A stretch of 64,000 bases of DNA from JBBPZA01 sp963728925 (GTDB lineage: Bacteria; Actinomycetota; Thermoleophilia; Solirubrobacterales; Solirubrobacteraceae). The stretch lies in assembly GCA_963728925.1 (NCBI GenBank), contig CAVSMB010000003.1, positions 1-64,000 on the forward strand, read 5' to 3'. The translations under genes and the position numbers were made by a program. Shown here in pieces: positions 8,069-16,656 of this stretch. Each line of letters opens with the position of its first letter. The stretch's first letter is position 1. The notes beneath the pieces are model-generated. The model made no database searches. It worked only from the letters and a program-made list of their open reading frames with translations, and was not told where the DNA came from.

Positions 8069-9298
8069 ATGTACGACGCGATCGTCGTCGGCGCGCGCTG
8101 CGCCGGCTCGCCGACGGCAATGCTCCTGGCGCGCGCGGGCCACCGCGTCCTGCTGGTCGACAAGGCCGACTTCCCGAGCGACACGCTCTCGACCCACTAC
8201 ATCCACCAGCCGGGCGTGGCGTGCCTGCACCGCTGGGGGCTCCTGCCGGAGATCGTCGACTCCAACTGCCCGCCGATCCGCTCCTACACGCTCGACGTCG
8301 GCCCCTTCGCCCTCCGAGGTGAGCCGCCGCCCGCCGGCGAACTCGCGGACGCCTACTCCGTCCGCCGCACGATCCTCGATCGCGTGCTCGTCGAGGCGGC
8401 CGAACGAGCAGGGGTCGAGATGCGAACGCGGTTCGCCGTCGAGGGACTGGTCACCGAGGGCGACCGCGTCGTCGGCGTTCGCGGGCGGACGGCCGGCGGC
8501 CCGCCGGTGACCGAGCGGGCCAGGATGGTCATCGGAGCCGACGGCAGGTTCTCGCTGGTCGCCCGCGCCGTCGACGCCCCGGCCTACGACGTGCAGCCGG
8601 CGACGACCTGCGCGTACTACACCTACTGGCGCGGGGTCGAGATGGAGGGCGCCGAGCTCTACTCGCGGCCCGGCCGGATGATCGTCGCCGCCCCCACCAA
8701 CGACGGCCAGGTCCTGACCATCGCCTTCTGGCCACTCAGCGAGTTCAAGCAGGTCCGCTCCGACATCGAGGGCAACTTCCGCGAGGTGCTCGAGCTCGCC
8801 CCGGGCCTCGCCGAGCGGATCCGCCACGGGAGGCGCAGCGACCGCTTCCGCGGGACGACCCAGCTCGACAACTACTTCCGCCGCCCCTACGGCGACGGAT
8901 GGGCGCTGGTCGGCGACGCCGGCTACCACAAGGACCCGATCCTGGCCCTCGGAATCGCCGACGCGTTCCGCGACGCCGAGCTCCTGGCCGACGCGGTGGA
9001 CGCCGGCTTCTCCGGCCGGCGACCGCTCGCCTCGGCGCTCGCCGGGTACGAGCGACGCCGCAACGAGACGGCGGCGTCGGGCTTCGAGGCCACGATCCAG
9101 TTCGCCCGGCTCCAAGCGCCCGCGCCAGAGAGGCAGGAGCTCTTCGCCGCCCTCCTGCACGACCAGGAGGAGACGAACCGCTTCTTCGGCACCTTCGCCG
9201 GAACCGTCCCGGCCGCGGAGTTCTTCGCGCCCGAGAACGTCGCGCGGATCGTCGCCGGCGGCGCCGAGGCCGGCGCGGAGATGGCCGCCGTGCACTAG
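8069..9298 (+). CDS. FAD-dependent oxidoreductase (geranylgeranyl-reductase / UbiH-like fold)
   Basis: A roughly 409-aa flavoprotein. The dinucleotide-binding motif VVGARCAGSPTAMLLARAG follows the start, and an acidic-ended strand (VLLVDK) follows it. The second FAD block, DGWALVGDAGYHKDPILALG, sits near residue 280, as in aromatic hydroxylases and halogenase-like monooxygenases. The start was placed at the ATG at 8069 because AAAGAGG stands 5 bp before it; an upstream in-frame ATG at 8039 lies inside the operator repeat. Probably a hydroxylase or ring-modifying reductase under dedicated repression. Substrate unknown. Confidence 0.8.
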   Translation: MYDAIVVGARCAGSPTAMLLARAGHRVLLVDKADFPSDTLSTHYIHQPGVACLHRWGLLPEIVDSNCPPIRSYTLDVGPFALRGEPPPAGELADAYSVRRTILDRVLVEAAERAGVEMRTRFAVEGLVTEGDRVVGVRGRTAGGPPVTERARMVIGADGRFSLVARAVDAPAYDVQPATTCAYYTYWRGVEMEGAELYSRPGRMIVAAPTNDGQVLTIAFWPLSEFKQVRSDIEGNFREVLELAPGLAERIRHGRRSDRFRGTTQLDNYFRRPYGDGWALVGDAGYHKDPILALGIADAFRDAELLADAVDAGFSGRRPLASALAGYERRRNETAASGFEATIQFARLQAPAPERQELFAALLHDQEETNRFFGTFAGTVPAAEFFAPENVARIVAGGAEAGAEMAAVH

Positions 9299-9328
9299 GA
9301 AGCGGGTTGCGCGCGGGGCTGCCAGGAG

Positions 9329-9342
9329 CGAACATGTGTTCG
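9329..9342. promoter_or_regulatory. SOS box (LexA site) over the dinB start
   Basis: CGAACATGTGTTCG is a perfect palindrome and an exact fit to the Gram-positive SOS (Cheo) consensus CGAACRNRYGTTYG. It covers the GTG start at 9336 and touches the alternative GTG at 9342. LexA bound here would block transcription of dinB. Confidence 0.85.
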
Positions 9343-10517
9343 TGTCGAATGAGGCCACGATCCTCCACGCCGACCTCGACGCCTTCTTCGCCTCGGTCGA
9401 GCAACGCGACGATCCCCGCCTGCGTGACCGGCCTCTCATCGTCGGGAGAGGCGTCGTGCTCGCGGCGAGCTACGAGGCGCGGACGCACGGCGTCCGCTCG
9501 GGGATGGGCGGCGCGCGGGCCCGGGCGCTGTGCCCGCGCGCGGTCGTCGTCGAGGCGCGGTGGTCGGCCTACGTGGAGGCGAGCACGGCGGTGTTCGACG
9601 TCTTCGAGCGGACCGCGCCGCGCGTCGAGCGGCTGTCGATCGACGAGGCGTTCCTCGACGTCGACGGGCTGGAGCGGATCTCGGGCACGCCGGAGGAGAT
9701 AGCCGTCCGCCTGCGGCGCGAGGTCCTGGAGCGGGTTGGCCTCTCCATCACCGTCGGCGTGGCCAGGACGAAGTTCCTCGCCAAAGTCGCCAGCGGCGTG
9801 GCCAAGCCGGACGGCCTGCTCGTCGTGCCGCCCGAGCGGGAGCTCGCGTTCCTCCATCCCCTTCCCGTGCAACGCCTGTGGGGCGTTGGCCCCGCCACCG
9901 CCTCCAGGCTCCACCGCCTGGGCGTCGCCACCGTCGGACAGGTCGCCAGGCTCGACGAGGCCGCGCTGGTCCGCGCTCTGGGGCGGGCGACCGGCCGGCA
10001 GCTCCACGCGCTCGCCCACAACCGCGACCCGCGGCCGGTGCGGCCGGCGCGCCGCCGGCGTTCGTTCGGGGCGCAGTCCGCGCTGCGCCGGTCGTCGAGA
10101 ACGCCAAGGGCGCTCGACGCCGTGCTGCTCGCGCTGGTCGACCGCGTCACCCGGCGGATGCGCGCCCGCGGGCGCGTCGGGCGGACCGTCGTCCTCCGCC
10201 TGCGCTTCGACGACTTCTCACGCGCGAGTCGCTCGCGCACCCTCTCCGCGCCGACCGCGGCCACGACGCCGATCCTCGCGACGGCGCGGGCGCTGCTGCG
10301 CGCGGCCGGCCCGCTGATCGCCCGCAAAGGGCTCACCCTGGTCGGAGTGACGGTCGCCAACCTCGACGGCGGCGGCCCGGTCCAGCTCGAGCTCGCGCTG
10401 GAGGGTCTCGGCCACGACGCCCTGGACGCCGTGCTGGACGAGGTTCGCGACCGGTTCGGCTCGGCGGCCCTCACCCGCGCCGCCCTGCTCGGATGCGACG
10501 CGAGCATGACGGACTGA
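9336..10517 (+). CDS. dinB: DNA polymerase IV (Y-family)
   Basis: Translesion polymerase of 393 aa. Catalytic carboxylates are visible: D13 in LHADLDAFFASVEQ, and D103 and E104 in SIDEAFLD. The thumb block PVQRLWGVGPATASRLHRLG (helix-hairpin-helix) and a little-finger domain (about 240-350) follow. GTG 9336 is preferred because AGGAG stands 7 bp upstream; GTG 9342 gives a protein two residues shorter. No canonical beta-clamp motif is clear at the C-terminus, where the tail reads LLGCDASMTD. The SOS box over the start shows damage induction. It stands 37 bp after the oxidoreductase. Confidence 0.93.
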   Translation: MFVSNEATILHADLDAFFASVEQRDDPRLRDRPLIVGRGVVLAASYEARTHGVRSGMGGARARALCPRAVVVEARWSAYVEASTAVFDVFERTAPRVERLSIDEAFLDVDGLERISGTPEEIAVRLRREVLERVGLSITVGVARTKFLAKVASGVAKPDGLLVVPPERELAFLHPLPVQRLWGVGPATASRLHRLGVATVGQVARLDEAALVRALGRATGRQLHALAHNRDPRPVRPARRRRSFGAQSALRRSSRTPRALDAVLLALVDRVTRRMRARGRVGRTVVLRLRFDDFSRASRSRTLSAPTAATTPILATARALLRAAGPLIARKGLTLVGVTVANLDGGGPVQLELALEGLGHDALDAVLDEVRDRFGSAALTRAALLGCDASMTD

Positions 10518-10572
10518 GGACGGTTCGCGCGCCGAACGCGTTCTCTCCCACCGGGGCGTAGCATCGCGGGCG

Positions 10573-11865
10573 GTGGCCGAAGACGAGCAGCCGCAGGGCG
10601 GGGCGCCGCACGAGGAGCCGGCTCCCGGCGGGCAGCCCCCGACCGGCGCCCAGCCCGGAGACGGCGCCGCTCCCGGTCCCGGCGCCCAACCCGGAGACGG
10701 CGCCGGCGCGCCCAGTGCCGCAGGTCCGGTCGCGCCGGCGCCCGCACGCGGCGCCTTCAGCACGCGCGGCCTGCCCGATCCCCTGGCGATCCTGCGGGTG
10801 GTCCTCATCGTCGTCGCCGTCGTGCTCGTCCTCTACGTCATCTACCTGCTTCGCCAGCCTCTCGGCTGGATGGTCATCGCCGCGTTCATCGCCGTCGCGG
10901 CCTCGGGGCCGGTCGGGATCCTCAACCGCCACATGCGCCGCGGGCTGGCGATCACGATCGTCTACCTCGGGATCGTCCTCATCCCGCTCGGCATGCTTGC
11001 GGTGCTCGTGCCGCCGATCGTCGACCAGGTCGGGAACCTCGCCAACAACGCGCCCTCCTACGCGAACGACATCAACGACTTCGCCCAGCGCAACAAGCGC
11101 CTGCAGGAGCTCGACGCCAAGTACGACCTCACCACCAAGGTCCAGGAAGCGGCGGCGGACCTGCCGTCGAAGATCGGCGATGCCGCCGGGACGCTCGCAG
11201 ACCTCGGCGCCGGCCTCATCGCCAGCCTCTTCGCGGCGGTGACGATCCTCATCCTGAGCATCTTCATGCTCGGGGCCGGCCCGCGCTGGCGGGCGGCGTT
11301 CCTTCGCGCGCACCCACCCGAGCGCGCCGACGCCCTGAACCGGCTCTTCGACCGGATCAGCGCGGCGGTCGGCAACTACGTCCTCGGCGCGCTGCTGCAG
11401 GCCTTGATCGCCGGAGTGACGAGCTGGATCGTCCTGCTCATCCTGGGCGTCCCCTACCCGCTCGCCCTCGCGCTCGTGATCTTCGTCCTCGACCTGATCC
11501 CGCTGGTCGGCGCGACGATCGGCGCGGTGCTCGTCGGCGTGGTGACCGTGTTCCAGGACTTCCCCACCGCGACGATCGTCTGGGCGGTGTGGTCGATCGT
11601 CTACCAGCAGATCGAGAACAACCTCATCCAGCCGCGCATCCAGGCCCGCCAGGTCCAGGTCGAGCCCTTCTTCGTGCTCGCGTCAGTGCTGTGCGGCAGC
11701 GCGCTGTTCGGGATCATCGGCGCGTTGCTGGCGATTCCCGCCGCAGCCTCGATCCAGATCGTCATCCGCGAGTACCTGCGCTACCGCGGCGGCCGGCTGC
11801 GCGCCCCCAACGCGCGCGAGGCGGAGCTCGGAAAGGGCCAGGCGCCCGCGCCCGTACCGGACTGA
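10573..11865 (+). CDS. AI-2E / TqsA-type transporter-family membrane protein
   Basis: 430 aa of the DUF20/AI-2E transporter family. The first 65 residues are a Pro/Gly/Ala-rich cytoplasmic tail with tandem (P/A)GAQPGDGA repeats. Transmembrane segments follow at about 75-115 and 130-155, then a periplasmic helical domain (155-215) and several further segments from 225 to 400. The family signature near IPLVGATIGAVLVGVV and QQIENNLIQPRI is present. Family members export small molecules, act as Na+/H+ antiporters or function in quorum sensing; which applies here is open. Starts at GTG. Confidence 0.85.
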   Translation: MAEDEQPQGGAPHEEPAPGGQPPTGAQPGDGAAPGPGAQPGDGAGAPSAAGPVAPAPARGAFSTRGLPDPLAILRVVLIVVAVVLVLYVIYLLRQPLGWMVIAAFIAVAASGPVGILNRHMRRGLAITIVYLGIVLIPLGMLAVLVPPIVDQVGNLANNAPSYANDINDFAQRNKRLQELDAKYDLTTKVQEAAADLPSKIGDAAGTLADLGAGLIASLFAAVTILILSIFMLGAGPRWRAAFLRAHPPERADALNRLFDRISAAVGNYVLGALLQALIAGVTSWIVLLILGVPYPLALALVIFVLDLIPLVGATIGAVLVGVVTVFQDFPTATIVWAVWSIVYQQIENNLIQPRIQARQVQVEPFFVLASVLCGSALFGIIGALLAIPAAASIQIVIREYLRYRGGRLRAPNAREAELGKGQAPAPVPD

Positions 11866-11872
11866 CCCCAGC

Positions 11873-12290
11873 TCAGCAGGCGCGGGTGAGCCCCTCCTGC
11901 ACCGTGCTGGCGAGCAGGTGGCCGTCGCCGTCGCGCATCTCCCCTCGGACGAGGGCCTGCCCGCCCGCGGACGAGGGCGACACCGAGGTGTAGAGGATCC
12001 AGTCGTCCACCCGGAAGGGCGGTGGAACCCACATGGGCCAGCCTCGATCACGCCAGGAGGGTTCTCGGACGGCGGCGGCGTGATGTGGTGGAACTCGAGA
12101 TCGTCGCCTGGCGCTCCCAGGAGCGCGTAGGGCGCTTCGGACCGGGCCAGGCTGTCGGACGCCGGGACCTGGGGCGAGGGGTCTGGTGATCCAGCCCGGG
12201 CTGACGAACCTGGAACGACGCCGCCAGCGTGAAGATGACGGCGCCGTGCTGGATGGCACGTCGAGGAGTCGCCGGATCGTCCCCAGGAGG
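11873..12290 (-). pseudogene. Acyl-CoA thioesterase II (TesB-like), 3' remnant with frameshifts
   Basis: Pieces of a TesB double-hotdog thioesterase appear in three frames on this strand. RRAIQHGAVIFTLAASFQV is followed by a GAPGDDLEFHHITPPPSE segment, then MWVPPPFRVDDWILYTSVSP and LLASTVQEGLTRA at the C-terminus. The order matches the family (flavour: IQHG-xIF-LxASFQ ... DxWLLYxxxSP ... ASxxQEGLxR), but at least two single-base shifts separate the blocks. The N-terminal hotdog is missing, replaced by the 3' end of the neighbouring gene. A broken acyl-CoA enzyme. Confidence 0.8.
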
Positions 12291-12321
12291 GCCCTCGCCT
12301 TCGCTCTGAGCCGGTGCCGGC

Positions 12322-12708
12322 CTAGCGGTAGACCTGGAAGCCCGTGTGGCCGTGCGAGGAGCGCAGGGCGAACTGCCGCCCGGTCCGGGTGAGCAGTCCG
12401 CCGCGCAGCGGGCCGATGTCCCAGCCCTGCTCACGGAAGTCCGCGCGGTTGGCGTCGTAGAGCCAGCTGCGCAGGACGTGGAAGGTCTCCGAGCAGCTCG
12501 GGATCGTCGAGCGCGAGCTCGAGAAGTTGTTGCGCCGGTAGGTGCCCGCCCGCGGGAAGCCGGCGACCGGATCGGCCTTCACGACCCGGAAGGTCGGGCA
12601 CTTGTTGACGAAGGGGGCGGCCGACGCCGCGCCCGGGGCCAGCGCAGCGCCGGCGGCGGCGAGCGCGGAGACGGACGCAAGCGCGGCGAGACGGGGACGG
12701 ATCCTCAT
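12322..12708 (-). CDS. Small secreted protein of unknown function
   Basis: 128 aa with a clear signal peptide: MRIRPRLAALASVSALAAAG, then a hydrophobic run ending APGAASA before the mature N-terminus APFVNKCPTF. The mature domain of about 95 residues has conserved-looking Cys at NKCPTF and IPSCSETF, which could form one disulfide, and ends TGRQFALRSSHGHTGFQVYR. The start was chosen for the signal peptide and for GAGGAA eight bases upstream. No family recognised. It may be a small extracytoplasmic binding or structural protein. Confidence 0.65.
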   Translation of the reverse strand: MRIRPRLAALASVSALAAAGAALAPGAASAAPFVNKCPTFRVVKADPVAGFPRAGTYRRNNFSSSRSTIPSCSETFHVLRSWLYDANRADFREQGWDIGPLRGGLLTRTGRQFALRSSHGHTGFQVYR

Positions 12709-12848
12709 GGGGGGAAGTTCCTCCTGAACAGTCGAGGCGAGCGACGACGGAGTTCGCCGCCGACGCGATACTCCCTGTCGTGCACGGCGAGCACAACTCG
12801 CGGACCCTGACATCCGTCCACGTCCAAGGCGAGACGGGCTGAGCGGCG

Positions 12849-13442
12849 GTGGACCCGACCACCGCCCTGGGGAGCGTCTTCGCGGCCTTCGGGCTCTCCG
12901 GCGCCGCGGGCCTGAACGCGTGGTTGCCGCTGTTCATCACCGGCCTCGCTCATCGCCTCGGCTGGATCGATCTCGGCAGCCCCTACGACCAGCTCTCCAG
13001 CACCCCGGCGCTCGTCCTCCTGGCGATCGCCTTCGCCGCCGACTTCGTCGGCGACAAGGTGCCGGCGGTCGACCACATGCTCCATGCTGTCGGCGTCGTG
13101 GTCCACCCCGTGGCCGGGGCGGTGCTCTTCGCGGCGCAGACCGGCGTGGCGGGCGACATGGATCCCGGCGTCGCGCTTCTGGCCGGCGCGATCATCGCCG
13201 GGTCGGTTCACGCCGGGCGCGCGACGGCGCGGCCGGCCTCCACCGTGACGACTGCCGGAGCCGGCAATCCGGTGCTGTCGCTGATCGAGGACGTCGCGTC
13301 GCTCGTCCTGACCGTGATCGCCTTCCTCCTCCCCGTTCTCGCGTTCGTCCTCGTCGCGGCCGTGCTCGTCGCGCTCGCGCTGTCCGCTCGCGCCCTGTGG
13401 CGCCGCCGCCGCCAGCGCGACCGCCTGGACCCGGCCGCCTGA
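12849..13442 (+). CDS. DUF4126 integral membrane protein
   Basis: 197 aa starting at GTG, with five or six hydrophobic segments. The opening block AAFGLSGAAGLNAWLPLFITGL is characteristic of DUF4126 proteins (gas-vesicle-free small membrane proteins found across actinobacteria), as is KVPAVDHMLHAVGVVVHPVAGA. The C-terminus is strongly basic (ALWRRRRQRDRL), placing it inside by the positive-inside rule. Function unknown. The gene ends 28 bp before an SOS box. Confidence 0.75.
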   Translation: MDPTTALGSVFAAFGLSGAAGLNAWLPLFITGLAHRLGWIDLGSPYDQLSSTPALVLLAIAFAADFVGDKVPAVDHMLHAVGVVVHPVAGAVLFAAQTGVAGDMDPGVALLAGAIIAGSVHAGRATARPASTVTTAGAGNPVLSLIEDVASLVLTVIAFLLPVLAFVLVAAVLVALALSARALWRRRRQRDRLDPAA

Positions 13443-13470
13443 CCCCGCGGCGCCGGCCTTGACCAGCGTG

Positions 13471-13484
13471 CGAACATATGTTCG
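13471..13484. promoter_or_regulatory. Perfect SOS box directly abutting a start codon
   Basis: CGAACATATGTTCG is a perfect 14-bp palindrome and an exact match to CGAACRNRYGTTYG. Its last base immediately precedes the ATG at 13485. The spacing leaves no Shine-Dalgarno sequence, so the mRNA is probably leaderless or nearly so, and LexA would cover the transcription start. Confidence 0.87.
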
Positions 13485-13802
13485 ATGACGTCGCAGGGGT
13501 CGCCCTACAGCCGCTTCGAGCGCGCCCTCGCGACCGGCAGCCTCACGCTCATCTCCGCCGCCGCGGCCGAGCTGCCCCGCATCACGCTGCGCGATGCCCT
13601 GCGCATCTGCCGCGCGGTGAGCGGGCGCGACGACGACGCGTTCGAGCGCGCGGCCGTGCGCTGGATCGGCCGCTTCTGCCACGAGCACCGCGCGATCGGC
13701 CTCGAGGAGGTCGCCGCAGCAGCCGCCGCCTTCCGCGAGATGCCGGCCCGTCCGGACGATGCGGCCGCCGAGCTCGCCGCGCTGATCGCTCGGCGAAGGT
13801 GA
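13485..13802 (+). CDS. SOS-controlled 105-aa protein of unknown function
   Basis: The protein opens MTSQGSPYSRFERALATGSL, then appears all-helical, with an RITLRDALRICRAVSGRDDD segment, an AAVRWIGRFCHEHRAIGLEE segment and an Ala-rich helix before AALIARRR. It has no signal peptide, membrane segment or nuclease motif; one Cys lies in each of LRICRAV and GRFCHEH. Regulation is the strongest clue, since a perfect LexA-type box ends exactly at the start codon. Damage-induced small proteins in other bacteria often halt division or modulate repair (SulA, YneA, SidA, ChiZ), but those usually carry a membrane or LysM segment absent here. A cytoplasmic repair or checkpoint adaptor is a guess only. Confidence 0.75.
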   Translation: MTSQGSPYSRFERALATGSLTLISAAAAELPRITLRDALRICRAVSGRDDDAFERAAVRWIGRFCHEHRAIGLEEVAAAAAAFREMPARPDDAAAELAALIARRR

Positions 13803-13811
13803 AGCCGGGAG

Positions 13812-14283
13812 CTAGTCCTCGTCCGGCCCGACGGGCCGCGAGGCCGACGAGGAGGGCGTGACCTTGCCCTTCTGCTCGGAGGTGCGCTCGAGCGGCTCCT
13901 GCTCCTCGGCCCGGTCCTCGAGGGCTGCGCGGTCGTCGGGCTCGCCCTGCTCGTCCTCGTCCTCGTCCTCGGCCTCGACCGCTTCGTTCAGGTTGTGCTC
14001 GGGGTCGCGGACGCCCTCGGCCTCCAAGCGCGCGACCTCCTCGGCCGAGGGCTTCTCGACCTCGGTGGTGGCCTGCAGCAGCATGGCGGCGACCGCGACG
14101 ATGGCCGCGATCAGCACGAGCGCCGCGAGCACGGCGAAGACCCAGCCCCCGCCGGCCACGGCGACGACCAGCAGCACGATACCCAGGCCGGCGCCGCCCA
14201 GCACGAGCAGGAAGCGCGCCGCGCCCAGCGAGGCGAACCACCCGGGATCCGAGGGACGGCGCTCGCCGGCCGGTCTCGGCCAT
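13812..14283 (-). CDS. Membrane protein with acidic C-terminal tail; frameshift near the start
   Basis: The body of this gene reads DPGWFASLGAARFLLVLGG, two adjacent transmembrane helices (about 30 and 55 residues in), then EVEKPSAEEVARLEAEGVRD and a very acidic tail with EAEDEDEDEQGEPDD. No good start exists in that frame, but an ATG at 14283 opens MAETGRRAPS in the next frame and would join it if one C of a CCC run near 14256 were removed. A one-base insertion (error or mutation) is therefore likely; intact length would be about 156 aa. Unknown function. Converges with the SOS-controlled gene. Confidence 0.6.
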
Positions 14284-14335
14284 CGTCCAGCGGCTACCCA
14301 CCGCCGTGGGCGGGCAAACGGCGCGCTGGCGCGCC

Positions 14336-14752
14336 TCAGAATCCGCGGTGCTCGCGGCGCACGTTGGCCCGCTCGCTCGTCCCGAGATGCCGCGCGACGG
14401 TGAGGCCCGCCGCGGTGATCCCGGCCGCGCCGAGCAGCGCCATCCATGCCCCGGTCGAGAGGCTCGTGTCGTCGGGGACCGACGGCGGCGGGTCGATGAC
14501 CTGCACGAGGATGATCAGGAAGGCGATCCCCCCGACCAGGGGAAGCACGCGCGCCTCGCGCGGCCAGCCGTCACCGAGCGCGGCCGCGGCGCAGGCGCCG
14601 AAGGCGTAGACAGCCGCGGCGGCGATGAGGAGGTCGAGGATCTCGAACGCCGTCCAGCCGCTCACCCCCGGGCTCCACCACTCGACGAACAGGCTCACGA
14701 ACAGCAGCAGGCCGGCGGCGAGCCCGCCGGCGGCGACGGCACGGTACGGCAT
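14336..14752 (-). CDS. Small integral membrane protein
   Basis: 138 aa with four predicted hydrophobic segments: AAGGLAAGLLLFVSLFVEWW, the ILDLLIAAAAVYAFGACAAA region, VLPLVGGIAFLIILVQVI and WMALLGAAGITAAGLTVA. Opens MPYRAVAAGG at an ATG preceded by GGAGCG. The FVEWWSPGVSGWTAFEILDL pattern, with a hydrophobic first helix followed by WW and W, is common in uncharacterised actinobacterial membrane proteins. Probably transcribed with the downstream two-helix protein. Function unknown. Confidence 0.65.
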   Translation of the reverse strand: MPYRAVAAGGLAAGLLLFVSLFVEWWSPGVSGWTAFEILDLLIAAAAVYAFGACAAAALGDGWPREARVLPLVGGIAFLIILVQVIDPPPSVPDDTSLSTGAWMALLGAAGITAAGLTVARHLGTSERANVRREHRGF

Positions 14753-14783
14753 CGCTCCTCCTTCGGCGCGGGACGCGCGAACC

Positions 14784-15182
14784 CTACCGCCGCGACAGGC
14801 GCGCGAACCCGAGCGCCATCACGACGTTGCCGGCTCCCGTCAGCCACAGCCCCCGCCCGCGCCCCGGGCCGCGAGATCGCCGGCGAGCGCGACCACAGCG
14901 CGTCGGTGGCGATCTCGGTCGCGCGCAGCCACGCGAGCGCCCACCAGTCGCGAGGCTCTCCACGCGCCGCGGCGACGTCGTGCGCGCCCGCGAAGGTCAG
15001 CCAGATCGGCCCGCAGCGCGGAACAGCTCGCGGGCGTCGCCGGACGGCGGGTCGTGGCCGAGCGCCCGCAGGGTGGCGTCGGGAGCCGCGATGGCGCCCG
15101 TGCCGAGACACAGGTCGAAGACGACCATGCCGCGGTTCAGAGCGCGCAGGCCGGCGGAGGCGTCCATCGCGCGAGCGAGCAT
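14784..15182 (-). pseudogene. Small membrane protein broken by two frameshifts
   Basis: This otherwise empty 500-bp stretch holds a gene readable only across three frames. It starts MLARAMDASAGLRALNRG and FDLCLGTGAIAAPDATLRAL to about 15020. It then continues as CGPIWLTFAGAHDVAAARGE and WLRATEIATDALWS, and ends in a third frame as LWLTGAGNVVMALGFARLS with a TAG at 14784-14786. The segments join into one multi-helix membrane protein of about 130 aa, similar in style to DUF4267-type proteins. Two single-base losses explain it. Bases 15183-15249 show nothing else. Confidence 0.55.
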
Positions 15183-15249
15183 ATCCGGGCCGCGGGCTCG
15201 CGGAGATCGCGCGCGGACTCGCGGAATCACCATCTAGACTGGCCCGGGC

Positions 15250-15885
15250 ATGCCGCCGAAGCAGCGCCAGATCAAGATCGAGCAGAAGAGCGCGCTGGCC
15301 GCGATGGAGCGGCTGGAGACCCGCTCCGACGAGGAGCTCGCGGCCGAGACGAAGTTCCGGGCCGCGGCGCAGGCGATCCTCGGCGCGCGCGCGGCCGAGC
15401 GCTACGACGCCAAGGCCTCGCGGGCCCACTTCCAGAAGGCGATCGCCGCCTCGCGCCCGCAGGAGCGAATGCAGCTTCGGCGCATGGCCAACGCCTCGCT
15501 CGCGCTGGCCGAGCGCCGCCCCGACGACCTCAAGGAGGCCGTCGAGCGGCTCGGCCAGGCCCCGCCCAGCGGTCGCCAGCTGCTCGCGCTGCGCGTCATG
15601 GGCCTCGTCGTGCCGCCGCCGGGCTCGAGCATCTGGGTCCGCCTGCGCGGCTGGGCGACCATCCTCGGCATCGTCGTCGCGCTGCTGGCCATCGGCCTCG
15701 GCATCGTCGAGCTCGTCTCGCTGCCCTTCGGTGGCGTGAGCGTCGCCGGCGGGCTGCTGCTCGGGGTGGTCGTCGTCGCGGCGGCGCTCGGCCTGCTCGC
15801 CCTGTTCGGCCGGCGCCGGCAGAAGCGCGCCCAGGCCAAGCGCGCGGCCGCCGGCCCACCAGGCGGCGGCCGCCGAAGTCAGTAG
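15250..15885 (+). CDS. Conserved hypothetical protein with two C-terminal membrane helices
   Basis: 211 aa. The N-terminal 120 residues are helical and charged (KQRQIKIEQKSALAAMERLE, a YDAKASRAHFQKAIAASRPQ stretch and a short TPR-like MANASLALAERRPDD), suggesting a soluble helical-repeat domain. Two transmembrane segments follow (GWATILGIVVALLAIGLGIV and GVSVAGGLLLGVVVVAAALG), then a basic tail RRRQKRAQAKRAAA. Likely a membrane-anchored cytoplasmic scaffold. Unknown function. Its stop lies 3 bp from the cyclophilin stop. Confidence 0.65.
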   Translation: MPPKQRQIKIEQKSALAAMERLETRSDEELAAETKFRAAAQAILGARAAERYDAKASRAHFQKAIAASRPQERMQLRRMANASLALAERRPDDLKEAVERLGQAPPSGRQLLALRVMGLVVPPPGSSIWVRLRGWATILGIVVALLAIGLGIVELVSLPFGGVSVAGGLLLGVVVVAAALGLLALFGRRRQKRAQAKRAAAGPPGGGRRSQ

Positions 15886-15888
15886 CCC

Positions 15889-16632
15889 TTAGCCCGCGCG
15901 GATCCGCACCCGCGAGATGACCACGGGCTCGGCCGGCTGCTCGGTCTGCGGGTCCGAGCGGATCTCGCCGATGTGCTCGACGACGTCGAGCCCCTTGGTC
16001 ACCCTTCCGACCACCGCGTAGTCGGCCGGCAGCGAGAACGGCGGGCCGCTGGCGTCGTCGGCCGTGACGATGAAGAACTGGCTGCCCGAGGTGCCGGGCG
16101 CCTCGGTCTCCGTCTTGGCCATAGCGACGGTGCCGCGCGTGTAGCGCGTGGTCGCCGGCGGCGGCTCGACCACGGAGTAGCCCGGGCCGCCCGAGCCGTC
16201 GCCACGGGGGTCGCCCCCCTGGATCACGAAGCCGGACGAGATCCGGTGGAAGTCGAGCCCGTCGTAGAACCCGCGGCGCGACAGCGAGGCGAACGAGGCG
16301 GCGGTCCGGGGAGCGCGCTTGGTGTCCAGGGCGATGGTGAACGCGCCACAGGAGGTGCTCACCACCGCCGTCCACGTCCGCTTAGCCGCTAGCTCGCCCT
16401 TGGGCCTGGGCACCGCGCGCTCGGGCCGTGGGCGCGGACGAGCGACCTTGCGACAGGAGACGGTTCGGGCCGCGGGTGGCGCGCCGGCAGAGGTGGTGGC
16501 CTGCGGCGTGCTCACGGACGAAGCCTGCGAGCTGGAAGCAGCGCCGCCACCGCCCGAGCCGCAGCCGCCGGCGAGCACCGCGAGTGCGGCCGGCACGAGA
16601 AGGACGGCGAGCGGGCAGGCCGGGCGTCGCAC
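15889..16632 (-). CDS. Cyclophilin-type peptidyl-prolyl isomerase, lipoprotein
   Basis: 247 aa. A lipoprotein signal (MRRPACPLAVLLVPAALA, then lipobox LAGGC) is followed by a Ser/Ala/Thr-rich linker and a cyclophilin domain from about residue 85. Domain landmarks are RGFYDGLDFHRISSGFVIQG (catalytic Arg in FHR), GTVAMAKTETEAPGTSGSQF and the FFIVTADD strand. It would act on the outer face of the membrane to isomerise X-Pro bonds of exported proteins. The neighbouring HAD gene diverges 24 bp away, implying overlapping or back-to-back promoters. Confidence 0.9.
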   Translation of the reverse strand: MRRPACPLAVLLVPAALAVLAGGCGSGGGGAASSSQASSVSTPQATTSAGAPPAARTVSCRKVARPRPRPERAVPRPKGELAAKRTWTAVVSTSCGAFTIALDTKRAPRTAASFASLSRRGFYDGLDFHRISSGFVIQGGDPRGDGSGGPGYSVVEPPPATTRYTRGTVAMAKTETEAPGTSGSQFFIVTADDASGPPFSLPADYAVVGRVTKGLDVVEHIGEIRSDPQTEQPAEPVVISRVRIRAG

Positions 16633-16656
16633 GGCGGCGAAGCATAATCAGCGCCC

